From the NCBI GenBank assembly GCA_973895155.1, contig OZ316897.1, positions 15,190,001 to 15,254,000 of the forward strand: a DNA stretch of 64,000 nucleotides. The letters are read 5' to 3'. The translations under genes were made by a program, and so were the position numbers. Source of the stretch: Marsupella aquatica. Its lineage: Eukaryota > Marchantiophyta. Position 1 is the stretch's first letter. Each line of letters opens with the position of its first letter. Under the pieces are notes generated by a model. The model saw only the letters and a program-made list of their open reading frames with translations, did not search any database and was not told the origin of the DNA. Below, piece by piece: positions 50,099-61,900 of the stretch.

Positions 50099-50229
50099 AT
50101 CTAAGAGTCAAATTGGATATCGAATGAAATATATCCTTCTTTGCTATTTTATCATTTAGCAAGATTGCGACATCATAGAGTAAGATGAGTCACAAAACAA
50201 CACTCAAGAATAATACTAGTTAGTTGGGT

Positions 50230-50712
50230 GCGATAAGTTTATCGCACTTTGCATTCACCTAGAATGACTCGACTCTATCACAAACCAAATTTAGATTAGA
50301 ATGAAGCGACTCCAATAAATTTATAGAATGAAGACTTTGTGTGGATCCAGCGCAGGAATGCGCACTTCGATAATTTTATCGGATGTTATCTAAAAATCAT
50401 CTTCAATCCATAAAAGGAATGAAGCCTCCGATAAATTTATTGAAGTCTCAAATAATCTTCAATCCGACACAGGAATGAAGACTCCGATAAATTTATCGAA
50501 CTTTAAGAAAATTACCCTGAATCCAATCTATGAATGCGCACTCTGATAATTTTATCGGATGTTCAGATTCAAACATATTCAATGCAGGAGAGGATGCAGA
50601 ATGTGATAAATTTATTGTAGTCCGCTCGGATTAGGACATTAACACCAAATGATAAGTAAACCTTACATAGATGATACTCGAACTGGAATGGAAGTTCCAA
50701 TAAACTTATCGG
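50230..50712. repeat. Eight spaced GATAA-TTATC dyads in element B
   Basis: Dyads lie at 50231, 50313, 50368, 50429, 50485, 50544, 50604 and 50698. The cleanest are GCGATAAGTTTATCGC (50230-50245) and CGATAAATTTATCG (50485-50498). Five consecutive gaps are 55-61 bases. The words between them (GAATGAAGACTCC, GAATGCGCAC) also recur, so this is a worn repeat of about 59 bp, the same period as in element A. Confidence 0.75.
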
Positions 50713-51163
50713 GTTTTCTTGAGAAAGAATCAAATCTCATGGGATGAATGTAAGACTTTATAGGATTTAAGTATTCATTATGAGAGAAGTGTTATTTTCT
50801 CTAGAGAAAATAAACCTTTTATGGGCAGCCTGCTCCTCTTTATGTATAGGGAATGCTCTAACCATGGTTATTTTTCCTCATTAACCATGGTTAAGTTTGC
50901 ACACTAAATCGGATTAGTGCGTGGTCGACCCTCGATTACGTGGTTGGGGCCAAGTTACTTGCAGTCCCGCTTGCAGTTTGGACTATTTTACGTTCCAAAT
51001 GTTAAACTCGATGCACGTATCGCTCCCTGCATTCCCACGGTGATGCAATGTAGGCAACTGATGCTTTTTCAATTTTGCGGCCATTTTATCGGAGTTTGCA
51101 TTGCCTTAGAAAAAAAACAGAATTGGGCTAAACGAGAAGTGTATCACATTTCTTGGACGGTCC

Positions 51164-52446
51164 AAAATTGTGTTTTTTAAATTTTGTTGAAGAACATTAG
51201 GGTTATTTTAATCCAATTTTGAGAATTATAAGAATCATAGGATTTTTTAACAAAATTGGGAATATTCTTGGAATATTCCATTAACTTAGGGGTTAACAAC
51301 TCCTAAACTCCTATTGACTTTAGTTTTAGGATGTTTAATCCCCCAAAACTTTGCGCGTGATATGAGACACCCCTTGGATTGAGGCCCCCAAGAATTGAGA
51401 ATCAATCACTTACTTTGTTTTCGTGAAGAAACTAATGAAATAGTCATTCTGTACTGCTCATTTTATTGTTATGAGAACTCTCAATCCGTTATGCACAAAA
51501 ATTGATCCAGAACAACGGGTGCCGACCTTAGCTTATAGCAAGGTCACTCGGGTCTGGGAGGCTCTATCCACTAACCTACTTACTAACAATTGTTGAGTTT
51601 GTGGCAAGATAGAGAATGGTCTTGGGATCGGAGATCAAGACGGGTTACTTACCAATGGGTTCCAGGTTGCAGATGCAAACAGTAGGAGCCGTTGAGCGAC
51701 GGTCGTATTGAGGAACAGGCGTGGCTTTGTATGGGAATTGCCACAGGCAATGATAGAGAGATATAATTTGTATTGAAAACAAAAACACCCAAATTTATCT
51801 ACCTTATGGCAAAATAAATCTTATTGGACCCTTGACTGTAAATCCACTTTTACGAAGTAAGTGCCACCGAACTGCCAATGGTCATTGGAATCTCACTCTA
51901 GGTAATGCAATCTTCTATTGGAATTCCAATCACTTCATTCTGAACCCGGCGCACCAGATTCGCAAAAGATATATAGATTGAAACCAGTTTATTAGCGTTA
52001 TCCGCAGATTGAATATTTAACATACAAATTGCACAGTTGCTCAAGCGCGTCTCGGGATTTTTTTTATCGATCCAAGTCAGATTTATTTATAGGTTCTATA
52101 CCCACTGAATCGGCAAGATTCTATAATCCCCCAGTTGATAAACCTCCCAAATCTTTTCGACAACAAGTTGCTTGCTTGCAGAGTTCCATGTGGGCATTCA
52201 AGCACCATGAGTACTTAGCTGGAGGTACTGGGTTTGGTGATGGCAAGGTCCACCATTGTGTGTTGAGAGCTACAACACAGGCCTGTTATTCAGAATTAAG
52301 CCTTTGGACCATGACTTTGGGGGCAAGTGTACAGCTTGGGTTGGATTGACAACGAGCATGATTGGTACTATCCCTCTGTTTGTGAGCAAAGCTCAGGCAT
52401 CCCTGAGGCTGGTGAGTGAAATTCTGCTAAACCTAATTATTCGTAC
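51164..52446. other. Gene-free stretch
   Basis: No gene is recognised. The overlapping plus-strand frames at 52.03-52.46 kb have no known motif. Confidence 0.45.
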
Positions 52447-52690
52447 ACTCAGTTAAGCAAAGATGGCTGGTTCATTTTTGGGTGAAAACCACGCACCAGA
52501 GACACTAACAGGCCTTTAAAGTTTTCATTTGACAAAGGCTTAATTGAAGACTAAACCAAATTATTTGTAAACTCAGTTAAGCAAAGATGGCTGGTTCATT
52601 TTTGGGTTAAGGCCATGCACCAGAAATACTAACAGGCCTTCAAAGTTTGCACTTGACAAAGGCTTTACTGAAGTTTTTGCCCACCACAAT
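52447..52690. repeat. 124-bp tandem duplication
   Basis: ACTCAGTTAAGCAAAGATGG and the text after it, through AGGCCTT and GACAAAGGCTT, occurs at 52447 and 52571 with a few substitutions. Confidence 0.9.
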
Positions 52691-53063
52691 TGATTCATCA
52701 AAAAAAATTATTACATTCGACCTTGGTTAATTAACCATGGTCAAAATGTGGGTTAGGGTGCACAACTCATACAGTCTCCAACACATGCAAAAGATACTTG
52801 TGAGTTTAGTGGTGATACCCTTCAAAAAGTTATTAGAATATGTTTTGTCCAAACATATTGAGGCATCAAACCAAGCATTAGTAAACAGTGGCATGCATCA
52901 AACTGATTTTGTCTTTTTGAGTGTGTTTTTTTAAGAAGATTCACATTTGGCAGCAGCAAATTGTCGCTTCGATTCTAACGTAGTGGTGGCAGAAGAGATG
53001 CTACTTTGATGAGTGTGCCACTTTGATGAGGGTGCCATAGTACTTTTTGACTTTTTTTTTCTT

Positions 53064-53210
53064 TTTAAGCCAGTGTGGCCAATGTCAGCCTTTGTGAACT
53101 AGAAGATACTTTGAATGTACCTTATCTTCCTGAATTATTTTTTGACCGTCAGATCTCCCTAGATTTAAGAATGACCGTTAGATTCTTGCAAATGGGGTTT
53201 ATAACTAGGT
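53064..53210. repeat. Copy of the repeat that hosts element A and the copia insertion
   Basis: The left part (GCCAGTGTGGCCAATGT) matches 17386-17406. The right part (GTCAGATCTCCCTAGATTTA, then ACCGTTAGATTCTTGCAAATGGGGT) matches 18627-18660 and, after the copia element is removed, continues into 23682-23700. This copy has neither element A nor the copia element. Confidence 0.65.
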
Positions 53211-53221
53211 GAGAAAATGGC

Positions 53222-53582
53222 TAATTGGATACAAGACAATCTAGATGGCTGATGGGATACAAGACAATCTAGATGGCTGATGGGATACAAGACAATCTTC
53301 CTGTGTTAATTCTGATTGGCCCACATTGACCCTGACAGGATTCCCCTAAAGCTCAATTGTGCACACAAACAGTATATTGTGGAATGAGACATTAAAGCAG
53401 ACACATGAAGAGTATATTGTGGAATGAGACATTAAAGCAGACACTTGGAGAGATATCACTAGGAGTTCTCACAGCTGGGTCATTAATGAAAGTTACCGAT
53501 CTGTGGTATATCCCATAACCCTGGTTATGGGACAATGAAAGTTACCGATCTGTGGTATATCCCATAACCCTGGTTATGGGAC
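53222..53582. repeat. Three neighbouring short tandem duplications
   Basis: 53222-53296: 28-bp unit with GATACAAGACAATCTAGATGG, three copies. 53371-53447: 40-bp unit with AGTATATTGTGGAATGAGAC, two copies. 53485-53582: 49-bp unit with GAAAGTTACCGATCTGTGG, two near-perfect copies. Each copy of the last contains a perfect dyad with arms TCCCATAACC and GGTTATGGGA (53511-53532 and 53560-53581). Confidence 0.92.
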
Positions 53583-53984
53583 CCAGCTATAGAATTTTAA
53601 AATTGGGTGAGGTTGCTTTGACCCGCCCCACAAGGCAAGTGTTATAGCCTCACCTATCTCATAGCATATATTCTCTCTTTTTTCATTCTTGATCAGCCAT
53701 CGTCTCAAATCAGCAGTGATCACGTGCCTTCAGCCATGGCTTTCCGGAGTTTCGGAGTCCTGGATTTCCAGATTTCCGGATTCGCGCCTAAAGTTGCGGG
53801 AAAGTTAAGGGTTAAGTGTTGAGCTTTCCGTAGGGTAGTCAAAAATTGACTCCCATAACTTTTACAGGATAGAGTTCTCATAATAAAGTTGAGTTATGGG
53901 AAAGCCTTCTCTTGTTTTAAGCCCAAGGTTTGAGAGGCACTACTAGGCAAGCACCATTATCAAACTTCACAAGAAGGTAACCCA

Positions 53985-54074
53985 TATACCAACCCTCTCT
54001 TACACAGGTAGGACAATTCGAACATACCCTATACCAACCCCCTGTTACGCGGGTAGGACAATTCGAACAAACCC
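53985..54074. repeat. 45-bp tandem duplication
   Basis: TATACCAACCC, then GGTAGGACAATTCGAACA, occurs at 53985 and 54030 with several differences. It lies about 0.8 kb upstream of the alpha-galactosidase start. Confidence 0.9.
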
Positions 54075-54490
54075 TCGTAATTATCGTAGTGAAGATTCTG
54101 CATACAGTCGGCGATGAACAGAACGGTACCAGAGTCGTACTCGTGTAGAATGATGACCGCCATGGACAACACAATTCCATTCCTCGGGTTGTGTTCTTCT
54201 TTCCTTTTTGGAGGATAAGCATCGAATCTTCCTCAGAAACTTCCAGCGCAGACAAGCCGAATCACTTGGTTGGGGCCGACGAAATCCAAAAGAAACAGAG
54301 CCTGAAAACAACGAACAAGTTAGGAGAAAGAGGAAAGCAGACGCTTCCTGTAGAAGACCGAGAGAATGGGCAGAAAAGCAGGCCAAGAGGGAGGCATTGT
54401 GATTGCCGAGTGAGTATTTCGAAGTGTTTCCTCGTCCCGTGTTGTGAATTGTGAAGCGCAGGAAGGGTGTGGTCAGATTGAGTGGCTGGT

Positions 54491-54520
54491 TGGGGGAAGC
54501 GGGGGTGGGGTGGGGCGGGG
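54491..54520 (+). promoter_or_regulatory. Strong G-quadruplex motif upstream of the alpha-galactosidase gene
   Basis: Five runs of four or five G are separated by loops of four, one, one and one bases. This fits the canonical quadruplex pattern on the coding strand about 390 bp before the start codon. A regulatory role is inferred from position. Confidence 0.6.
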
Positions 54521-54603
54521 AGGCGGAGCTTTCTTCGGAAAGCACACGCCACAGTGATGATTCGTGATGGAGTTGGAAGGGCACTGGAGCGCACTAGGTG
54601 AAC

Positions 54604-54751
54604 GAGACTTCCCCTGTGCTTTGGCACTGAACCCACCTCCACCTCTAGCCTGCAGGCGACAGAGGGCACCAAAAAAATATAAAAACTGAGAGAGCTGGAG
54701 AGAGCTGGAGAGAGAAGAGACTTCCCCTCTTTAGTCGTTGAACCCACCTCC
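54604..54751 (+). promoter_or_regulatory. Probable promoter with a duplicated segment and TATA-like box
   Basis: The segment GAGACTTCCCCT followed by CTGAACCCACCTCC (54604-54640) recurs as GAGACTTCCCCT and TTGAACCCACCTCC at 54717-54751. Between the copies lie TATAAAA at 54678-54684 and a short GA repeat. TATAAAA would place transcription start near 54710 and give a leader of about 190 bases before the start codon at 54904. The second copy would then be transcribed. No transcript evidence is available. Confidence 0.4.
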
Positions 54752-54903
54752 AGCCTCCGGGCCGAACCAGGAAAAGAAAACGACGATGGTTGACCTGAAA
54801 TAGGATACCAATGCTTCTAAATTCAGAGCAGAGATTGTCTTAATTGGCAACAGCTGGAAGGTAGCCTCCGGTTCCAGGTTGAGTCTGAGGTGAGGTGTGA
54901 CCG

Positions 54904-57900
54904 ATGAGGTCGGTCGCAATGCAGCCGTCCCGTGCGATCATGAGCAGGGTGAACGTGAGATTGATGCTCCTGGTTCTGCTGGCATTTGGGAGCGCAGTGG
55001 TCATTGTGGTGGCAGGCAGAAGCAGTTCTGTGGACAAATTCCTTCATCGTCGCCAACCGCCGGCGGCCCGAGTGTTTGGAAAATTCGCCAGGTACTGGGG
55101 GACGCCGTGGCCCAAGCGCGACCCTTCTAACAAGTTCCAGCAGCATCATCGTCTAGGGCTCAACAATGGACTTGGGGCTACTCCGCAAATGGGGTATGTT
55201 TTCAAGGTTTTTTCTGACACTCGGAAGTTCGGTGTTAATTCAGGTCAATCCTCCACTGCATATGTTACCACGGAAACCATAAACGTAGCAACCAATCAGA
55301 CAGATCATGTGAATGAACTTCCAAGGTGCTTGATAATTCACTCCATCTGTCCACCTCGCTGTCGCCGCCAATGATCATAACTTGTGACATCAAACTATCC
55401 TTCGGAGTAAGAAAGAGAGAGTGCAGGAACAAATATTCTGAGAACAGCACATGGAAGAATTGTCAAAGTAGCTACTGTAGTTCAAGGGCATAAGAAGGGA
55501 CTGTACCAGAAAATGTCCGTCCATCAATCTGTAATTCAAAAGGAGAACTGTTCACTTAAGCATGCACAAGATATCTCGTGCTAAGGTAGCTTCGCTACAT
55601 GGAAGGAGCCGCACAGCTCCCAGCACAGACCCCCACACAGCTGAAATTGAGACTGAATTCAAAGAGATTTCATAGAGAATCGATTTACAAATATTAGACT
55701 GGAAACTCCCGTTTCCGCTTATCGACTGAGACTGGATTTCAAGTGTTTAGTGACCCAAAAATCTAATGGTTTCATGAGAGAAGTGATTTTAAATCATTAG
55801 ACTAGAAAGTCTAGGAGAATGCCGCTTCGTGTATGGAAAATCAACCCAGATATGGATTTGTTTGTTATTCACTTTGTACATCATGCAAGAAATGATGGTC
55901 TGAGATGATCACCCAACTTCGTCTATCTGTTACAGATGGAACAGTTGGAACCACTTCGATTGTAACGTTGATGAGGATATTATATTTCAAACAGGTACGT
56001 TACTCAATCTTGGTTCAGTAAGAGCGATTGAATGTATCACAGAATGAAAAAGATATGGTTACGTGATATGTATCTACACTGCCGTTCCCATTCTTGCCTC
56101 GACGAAAGAGATGTATGGTGTGAAAAATGACAGCACTACTACTCCGAGGTTGCGCTGATTCCATGTCCGTTGAGCATTCTGGGCAATTGTTCTGAGGATA
56201 TCTTCTCACCAGCAGTTGACTCTTCGCAGCGGAGGCGCTTGTATCTACTGGGCTTGCAGGTCTTGGGTACAAGTACGTAAACATAGGTAAGTTGATTGCT
56301 CAGGCTGAATATTTTTTGTTAAATCTTAAAATAAGTATTAAGCAATCCTAGAGAATGAGAGCTCCTCGCCCGTGACCCATCAGACTTTTGCTCATACGCT
56401 AACCATCACCTCACTGACAGATGATTGCTGGGCTGAACTTTCAAGAGATTCTGAGGTGGGTTCACAGTCCAAGCATTTTCAGTACAACGTTTGAATGTTT
56501 CTTAGTATTTGGTTGAAATGGGATCTTTTAAATTGACCCTTGTTTAAATGGCAGCACCAGCGGACTTGGTCTCTGTCAGCCACATGATCCATTGCTGGAC
56601 AGAATCTAAAGTCTGATCTACTCTGTTTCTTATAAATATTTTGTCTATTTCAGGGCAACCTAGTGCCTCGTGCTGCAACGTTCCCTTCTGGGATCAAGGC
56701 TTTAGCTGATCATGTTCATAGTTTGGGTCTTAAACTTGGTATCTACTCTGACGCAGGGTGAGTTTTCGGTTGCTTCTATTTTGAAACATAGAGAGATGTT
56801 TTACTCCATTGCAGTATGGTTGTCATCAAAACCTAGAACCTTTAGACCTGAGTACTTGCTAGCTGAGGACTCTCTAGTTCTCCAAAGTTTCCACGTATGG
56901 ATGGACTGCTCGGTACAACTAGGTACAACCATAGTTTGCTATGGTGATCACCGATGAATGTCATTGGTGTTCTGAATCGATGAATATCATGCATATTGTT
57001 CATTGTGTGGGTTCATTCCTGATTTCTATTGTTCATGGCTTTCACGTTTTGGTTCTGCGAGTGATCTAACAGGGAGTTCACTTGTGAGAAGCAACCTGGA
57101 TCTCTTGGTTATGAAGATAAGGATGCCCAAGCATTTGCTTCATGGGTAAGTTTGAACTTATTTTTAAAATACCTGCATCTAGAAATAGATTATCTTGCTT
57201 GTGTGGCAGGGCTTATGTAAAACCAAGGGTGTAAGATTCGTCAAAAGAGTGATGTGAAAACAGCCCGATAAACTTATCTTGCCTGATGGTTTTGGCCACA
57301 AATCCTGATCAAGTGTGTTGGAAAAATAAGCCTGTGCGTTTCTTTTGGATTCCTTGTACGTCTTTGCCAAGAAGATTGGTTGGATGCTTTACCTTTTGAT
57401 TCGGTTGTAGGATGTGGACTACCTTAAATATGACAACTGCTACAATGATGGCAGCCCACCAGAGAGTCGGTAATGAACATGTTGTGGCATTGATAGCATC
57501 ATCGATATACTCATCGTTTTAAATTACAGAAACTGCTATATTTGGTGTGCAATATGTGGTAGAGGACTGTGGAAGCAAGGGTCCCACTCACTGCAAACTT
57601 TGAAATGCATTGCAGGTATCCAGTTATGCGTGATGCTTTGAACAAAACCGGGCGGCAAATATTTTTCTCAATGTGTGAATGGTGAGACAAGCTCCGACAG
57701 TCACCCCTGGGCCAGTACCATAATGCAACTTCAACCTTTTTGCTGACTGTAAAGCTTCTCTGCAGGGGAGAGGATAATCCGGCATTATGGGCTAACACCG
57801 TTGGCAACAGTTGGCGAACTACAGAAGATATTGAGGACAAATGGTCAAGGTATGTGTGGAGAATGCGCGTGGTTTACAGCTCACAATGCGACTAATTCGC

Positions 57901-59595
57901 TGTAATAAATTTGATGTATTATCTTGTAGAAAGTATTTCTAACACAACATCTCCTGTCAGCATGACGAAGATCGTTGATGAGAACGACGTATGGGCGGAT
58001 TTTGCCGGTCCAGGTGGATGGAATGGTGAGACTCATAACTAGATGTAGTAGCATGACCACTTTGTATTCGTTCGTGATGTGAGGTGATCAGTTGTAAGTC
58101 TACTAAGATTGGAAGCTTGCAGTGACTTTTACTTGAAATGGAGTGTGGTTACACCATTCCATTTCGAGTGGTTGTCTGCACGATTGGCTAGATCAGTGAT
58201 ATTTTGCGTCATCGGTAAAACTGAACTAGCCTTGCAGTTTTAATTTGATAATACTTTCAACTAGGGAGGTGGATGCTACTTGATTGATCCTTTATACACT
58301 TCTCCTGCCTCGAACTCAATCTAAAGCACGAGCAGTCTTGAAAGATGCAAGAAATTGGCATCTCAACCATTTGCATGTCTTCTCTTTGTTTCAGATCCTG
58401 ATATGCTGGAAGTTGGAAATGGCGGTATGAGCTTGACTGAATATCAAACACATTTTAGCCTCTGGGCTCTCATAAAGGTAAATGACATCTCCTCTTTCAA
58501 CTCTAGAACTTGACTGCTCATGGCAGCGCTGTATACCTGTTTTCAGCTGAACTCATTTATCCAGGAACTCTAATTTCTATTATTGATCAGTTCTGGGTTA
58601 ATCACCTTGGCTGCAGGCTCCACTGCTGATTGGGTGTGATGTGCGGGACATTTCGCAAGAAGTTCTCAACATCCTTTCAAACAAGGAAGTGATTGCTGTG
58701 AATCAAGGTACAACAATGCTGACGGCCTTATTCTATAACTTGTATAAAAGCTATTGTCAGGCGACCCGGGCCGTGGTCACCTACCCCTATTGGTACACAT
58801 CGACGTATAATTACACTCATGCGTAAATATAGACATTTGGCATATTCTGTGCTGGAGAGTTTCCCAGCTGATATTGGATTGGCGCTATTGTCGACGACCA
58901 AGAGCTTCACATGTATATTGTCTTCCCAGATCCACTAGGTGTGCAAGGGAGGAAAGTTTCCGGTGTTCCCTGGTGGTGGACATGGTGGAAAAAGCCTGAG
59001 GTAAGCAACTGTAGTCTTCCTATGAGACATGCGTGATGCAGGTCGGGCCATAGGGCTATTTCTTTCATTTGACTGCTATTCCAGAGTAGTAAAGGAGCAA
59101 TTGGTTGGTGCAGGTTTGGGCTGGGCCACTTTCTGGTGGCCGCACTGTAGTGCTGCTTTGGAATAGGGCTCTCAAGCCTGATTACGTTACAGTTACTTGG
59201 GCTGACCTTGGTCTTCAGCCTGGAACTCCTGTTAAAGTTCAAGATTTGTGGCAGGTATGGATGTATGTACCTTGTTATCTGTTAGGTCACATCTTCGTTC
59301 TTGTCTATCACACGAATACGTCCAAATCGTGCTGACTAAATAGTGCTTGTACGTGGTGGCTTTTTGGTCTTGAACGTTCGACTTTCATGCATGTCTTTTA
59401 CAATGAAGGTTAGTTGCAAAATCCTAACTAAGGATCCTTCGCTTTGGTTACTGTTCTGTACAGCATGAAACATGGACAGGAAAGTCTCAGGATGGCATCC
59501 GAGCCAAGCTTAGTCCTCATGGCAGTCAAATGCTTATCTTGACACCCATGAGTGGTGCCCCTTTGACCAATAGTTCAGTTTCGAGGGACAGGTGA
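54904..59595 (+). CDS. Alpha-galactosidase, glycoside hydrolase family 27
   Basis: Removes terminal alpha-galactose from raffinose-type sugars, galactomannans or glycolipids. There are 15 exons, all with GT-AG introns: 54904-55193, 55936-55994, 56230-56286, 56421-56455, 56654-56757, 57073-57145, 57411-57469, 57616-57681, 57766-57849, 57961-58025, 58395-58477, 58617-58707, 58930-59000, 59114-59254, 59464-59595. They give 469 residues. Residues 18-37 are hydrophobic (signal peptide or anchor), so the product is probably secreted, vacuolar or membrane-tethered. The barrel runs from [17 protein letters not shown] (87-104) through INIDDCW-type VNIDDCW. The nucleophile is Asp214 in DYLKYDNC and the acid/base is Asp269 in [11 protein letters not shown]. 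The C-terminal beta domain starts near [10 protein letters not shown]. Oddities are a Trp-rich WWWTWW before that domain and Glu268 where Gly is usual. The first methionine was chosen because it precedes the hydrophobic segment. The exon chain keeps frame throughout, so the gene looks intact. Confidence 0.94.
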
Positions 59596-60630
59596 ACTTG
59601 AAAGATTGCTCAATCACTGAGACTATGAACGGCGTGCACATTTTGCAATGTGGAGCTTGGATGTGTGATATGGATTCCCTCACCAGTCCATTGGAGGTGG
59701 CATTACTTTGCTGTACTATGAAATTTCGCAGGTTTATGGCTCTGGCAGATTGAAACTGTTCCTTCCAGTTCGAAGGTGATGAACAGCTTCTGAAAGTTTG
59801 TAGTATACTCTCGATCTTAACCACTACTGATTAGATATCCCGTCCATGGGAAAAGGTTGGGTAGATGATGTGTCTCTTTCCCAATGACATGATGGCAAAG
59901 CTTCAGGCATTGCTTGCGTCTGTAAAAAAATACTCAATGGGAAGGCATTATGAATCCTCTCCAAGAGCTGCAATTCCTCACTTCGCGAGGTAAACAGTGG
60001 ACCCAGCTAATCCATCATCATAGGTTAATGCCCTTGGGGCTAACAATCAAATGATAAACAATCCTACCCTTGTTTTAGGAAGGCTTCCAAACATCACGGA
60101 TGTTGGTTCCTTTCTGCAATAGGAGTATAAGGTGGAACGCTTGAGCTATGAAAATATCATTGCTTTTGCGGAGTTTTGAGGGTCATAGTGGGGTACCTAT
60201 GCTTTTCCCAGCCATTTAGCATTAGAGGATTAGGCATTTTGAGCGACTGTCTTTCCGAAGAAGCTCGCGGTTTCTCTCTGATGAGTGATCGTGAGTAAAG
60301 CTGTACAGAATAAAGATCCTTTTCTTCTGCTGTTTTGGTGTCGCACAAAATTTTGCCACTTATAACTTACAATGTTGGACTAAATGTGGGACAACTAGTT
60401 GGGGTTTACTAGTCTCTAATAGTGACCTGGCACAAGGGTTGCGTCAATGTAGGAGATTTTGTTGGAATCTAAGCCAAATCTGAAACAAATTGGGGTGGGT
60501 TCATAACCAGATGATCACTGACTTTTTATGGCACTTCTAGGAGTGAACCAAGCAAGCAAAATCGTACAGTAGGTGTGTATTTCTCAAAGGCAAGGAAAGT
60601 GTGCACCCGTGTTTGCACCCCTACTGGAGA

Positions 60631-60771
60631 GACAAACGAGGGATAATGTTGTGATCAAGGCTTCAGGGCTCTTTTTGATGCTCCTATATGGTGAATTCAC
60701 CCTGACAAACGAGGGACAAAGTTGTGAGCAAGGCTTTAGGCTTCTTCTTGATGCTGCTATATAGTGAATTC
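60631..60771. repeat. 73-bp tandem duplication
   Basis: GACAAACGAGGGA, then GTTGTGA, CAAGGCTT, CTTTTTGATGCTCCTATAT and GTGAATTCA, occurs at 60631 and 60704 with several differences. The phrase TTTTGATGCTCCTATATG also occurs at 24874, next to the foldback element. Confidence 0.85.
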
Positions 60772-61900
60772 AGATTTCAGTATTTTGTCTTATTTATACT
60801 TTTGCTATGTATTTTATTTCAATGTGCCTTACCTTTACTTTTTGATGTTGCTATGACATGAATCCACCTTTCAGTATTTTTGTCTAATTGGTAATTTCTG
60901 CTGTGTTTGTGATTCAATGTGCCTTAACAAGTTGCATCATTTGTATTATTTAGATTGTGAATTTATTTTGGCACTCATCTTGATGGTTTTAATCTTTGCT
61001 GCCTTAGAGATCTTTTTGTACTCTACTTTAGATTTCAATATTGTACATCCAATGTTTTTATTGAGTATTTGTTTTAAGTTCTACTCGTGATTTTGTTTAC
61101 TAATTTGTCACTACCTAGGCAAGTACCTACCTGTACTTTGTACACAAATTATCAGTATCTACCATGAACTTGTACTTTTCTTGTTTATTAAGGCAGAAAT
61201 TGTACTTTTCTTGGTTATGAAGGCAAGTGAGTATACCTTATGTGCAGGACTATACCTGTATTTTCCTGGCCATAATCTTTGCATGTGCTGGACTTCTATT
61301 CTTATCTTGTACACAATCTTAACAAATACTATGCAATATCCAAAAAAAATTAGATCACTCACACATCACTATATAACAAAAACTGAAACATGTTCGGGGA
61401 TTAGCATTTTCTAAGGAGCAAGGAATGTTGATATCTTGTGGAGGGCATCATTGTTTAAGTTGAGGGCTTCCAAGTCCAATGAGTTAAGAATGAGGTAGTC
61501 CAGAAAATAAAGACCAGATGGACTACCACAACGTGGATGGATTGGTGCAGAATGTCTAAAAGACTTGGGTATCACCTTTGCACATTCAACTGATATATGA
61601 CCTGAGAATGGTTTCACTTAGTTTACCTGGTAACTTAGTCTACAGTACTAACGTAGGGGTCATTCTGGACGGGAATGCTGTGGTCATCTGAACTAGATTG
61701 ATTTCATTCGCACCTCCTAGACCGATTCCATCCACCTCGTTACCATTCTTGTGAAGTTTTAAGACTCCCCTCAACTGCTCCCTTGCCCTTGCAAGCAACC
61801 TATCAAGATGAGGTCCCAGTACTTCGTTACTGGACGAAGTTTGGTTGGATTGGCAAGACCCATTGATTGGCAGAGTTCGCATTGCTTCTACTTGAGGTAA

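Larger units (their letters stand above)
49462..51163. mobile_element. Element B: diverged relative of element A
   Basis: The left end has CCGACCGAACGAGAAC and the right end, inverted, GGACCGTCCAAGAAATGTG with CTTCTCGTTTAGCCC. These correspond to the ends of element A (GGACCAAACGAGAAGTGTG and CTTTCTCGTTTTGCCC). Both elements also share an internal stretch with repeated ACCTCACAGTT or ACCTCGCAGTT motifs. Like A, it carries arrays with a dyad in every unit, but here the dyad is GATAAATTTATC. No transposase frame exists. The ends are approximate and no target duplication was found. Confidence 0.6.

Noticed and set aside
54081-54747. Large overlapping minus-strand frames upstream of the alpha-galactosidase
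   Set aside because: They are in different phases over a G-rich, purine/pyrimidine-biased and duplicated region. Such bias alone yields long frames, and no family is recognisable.
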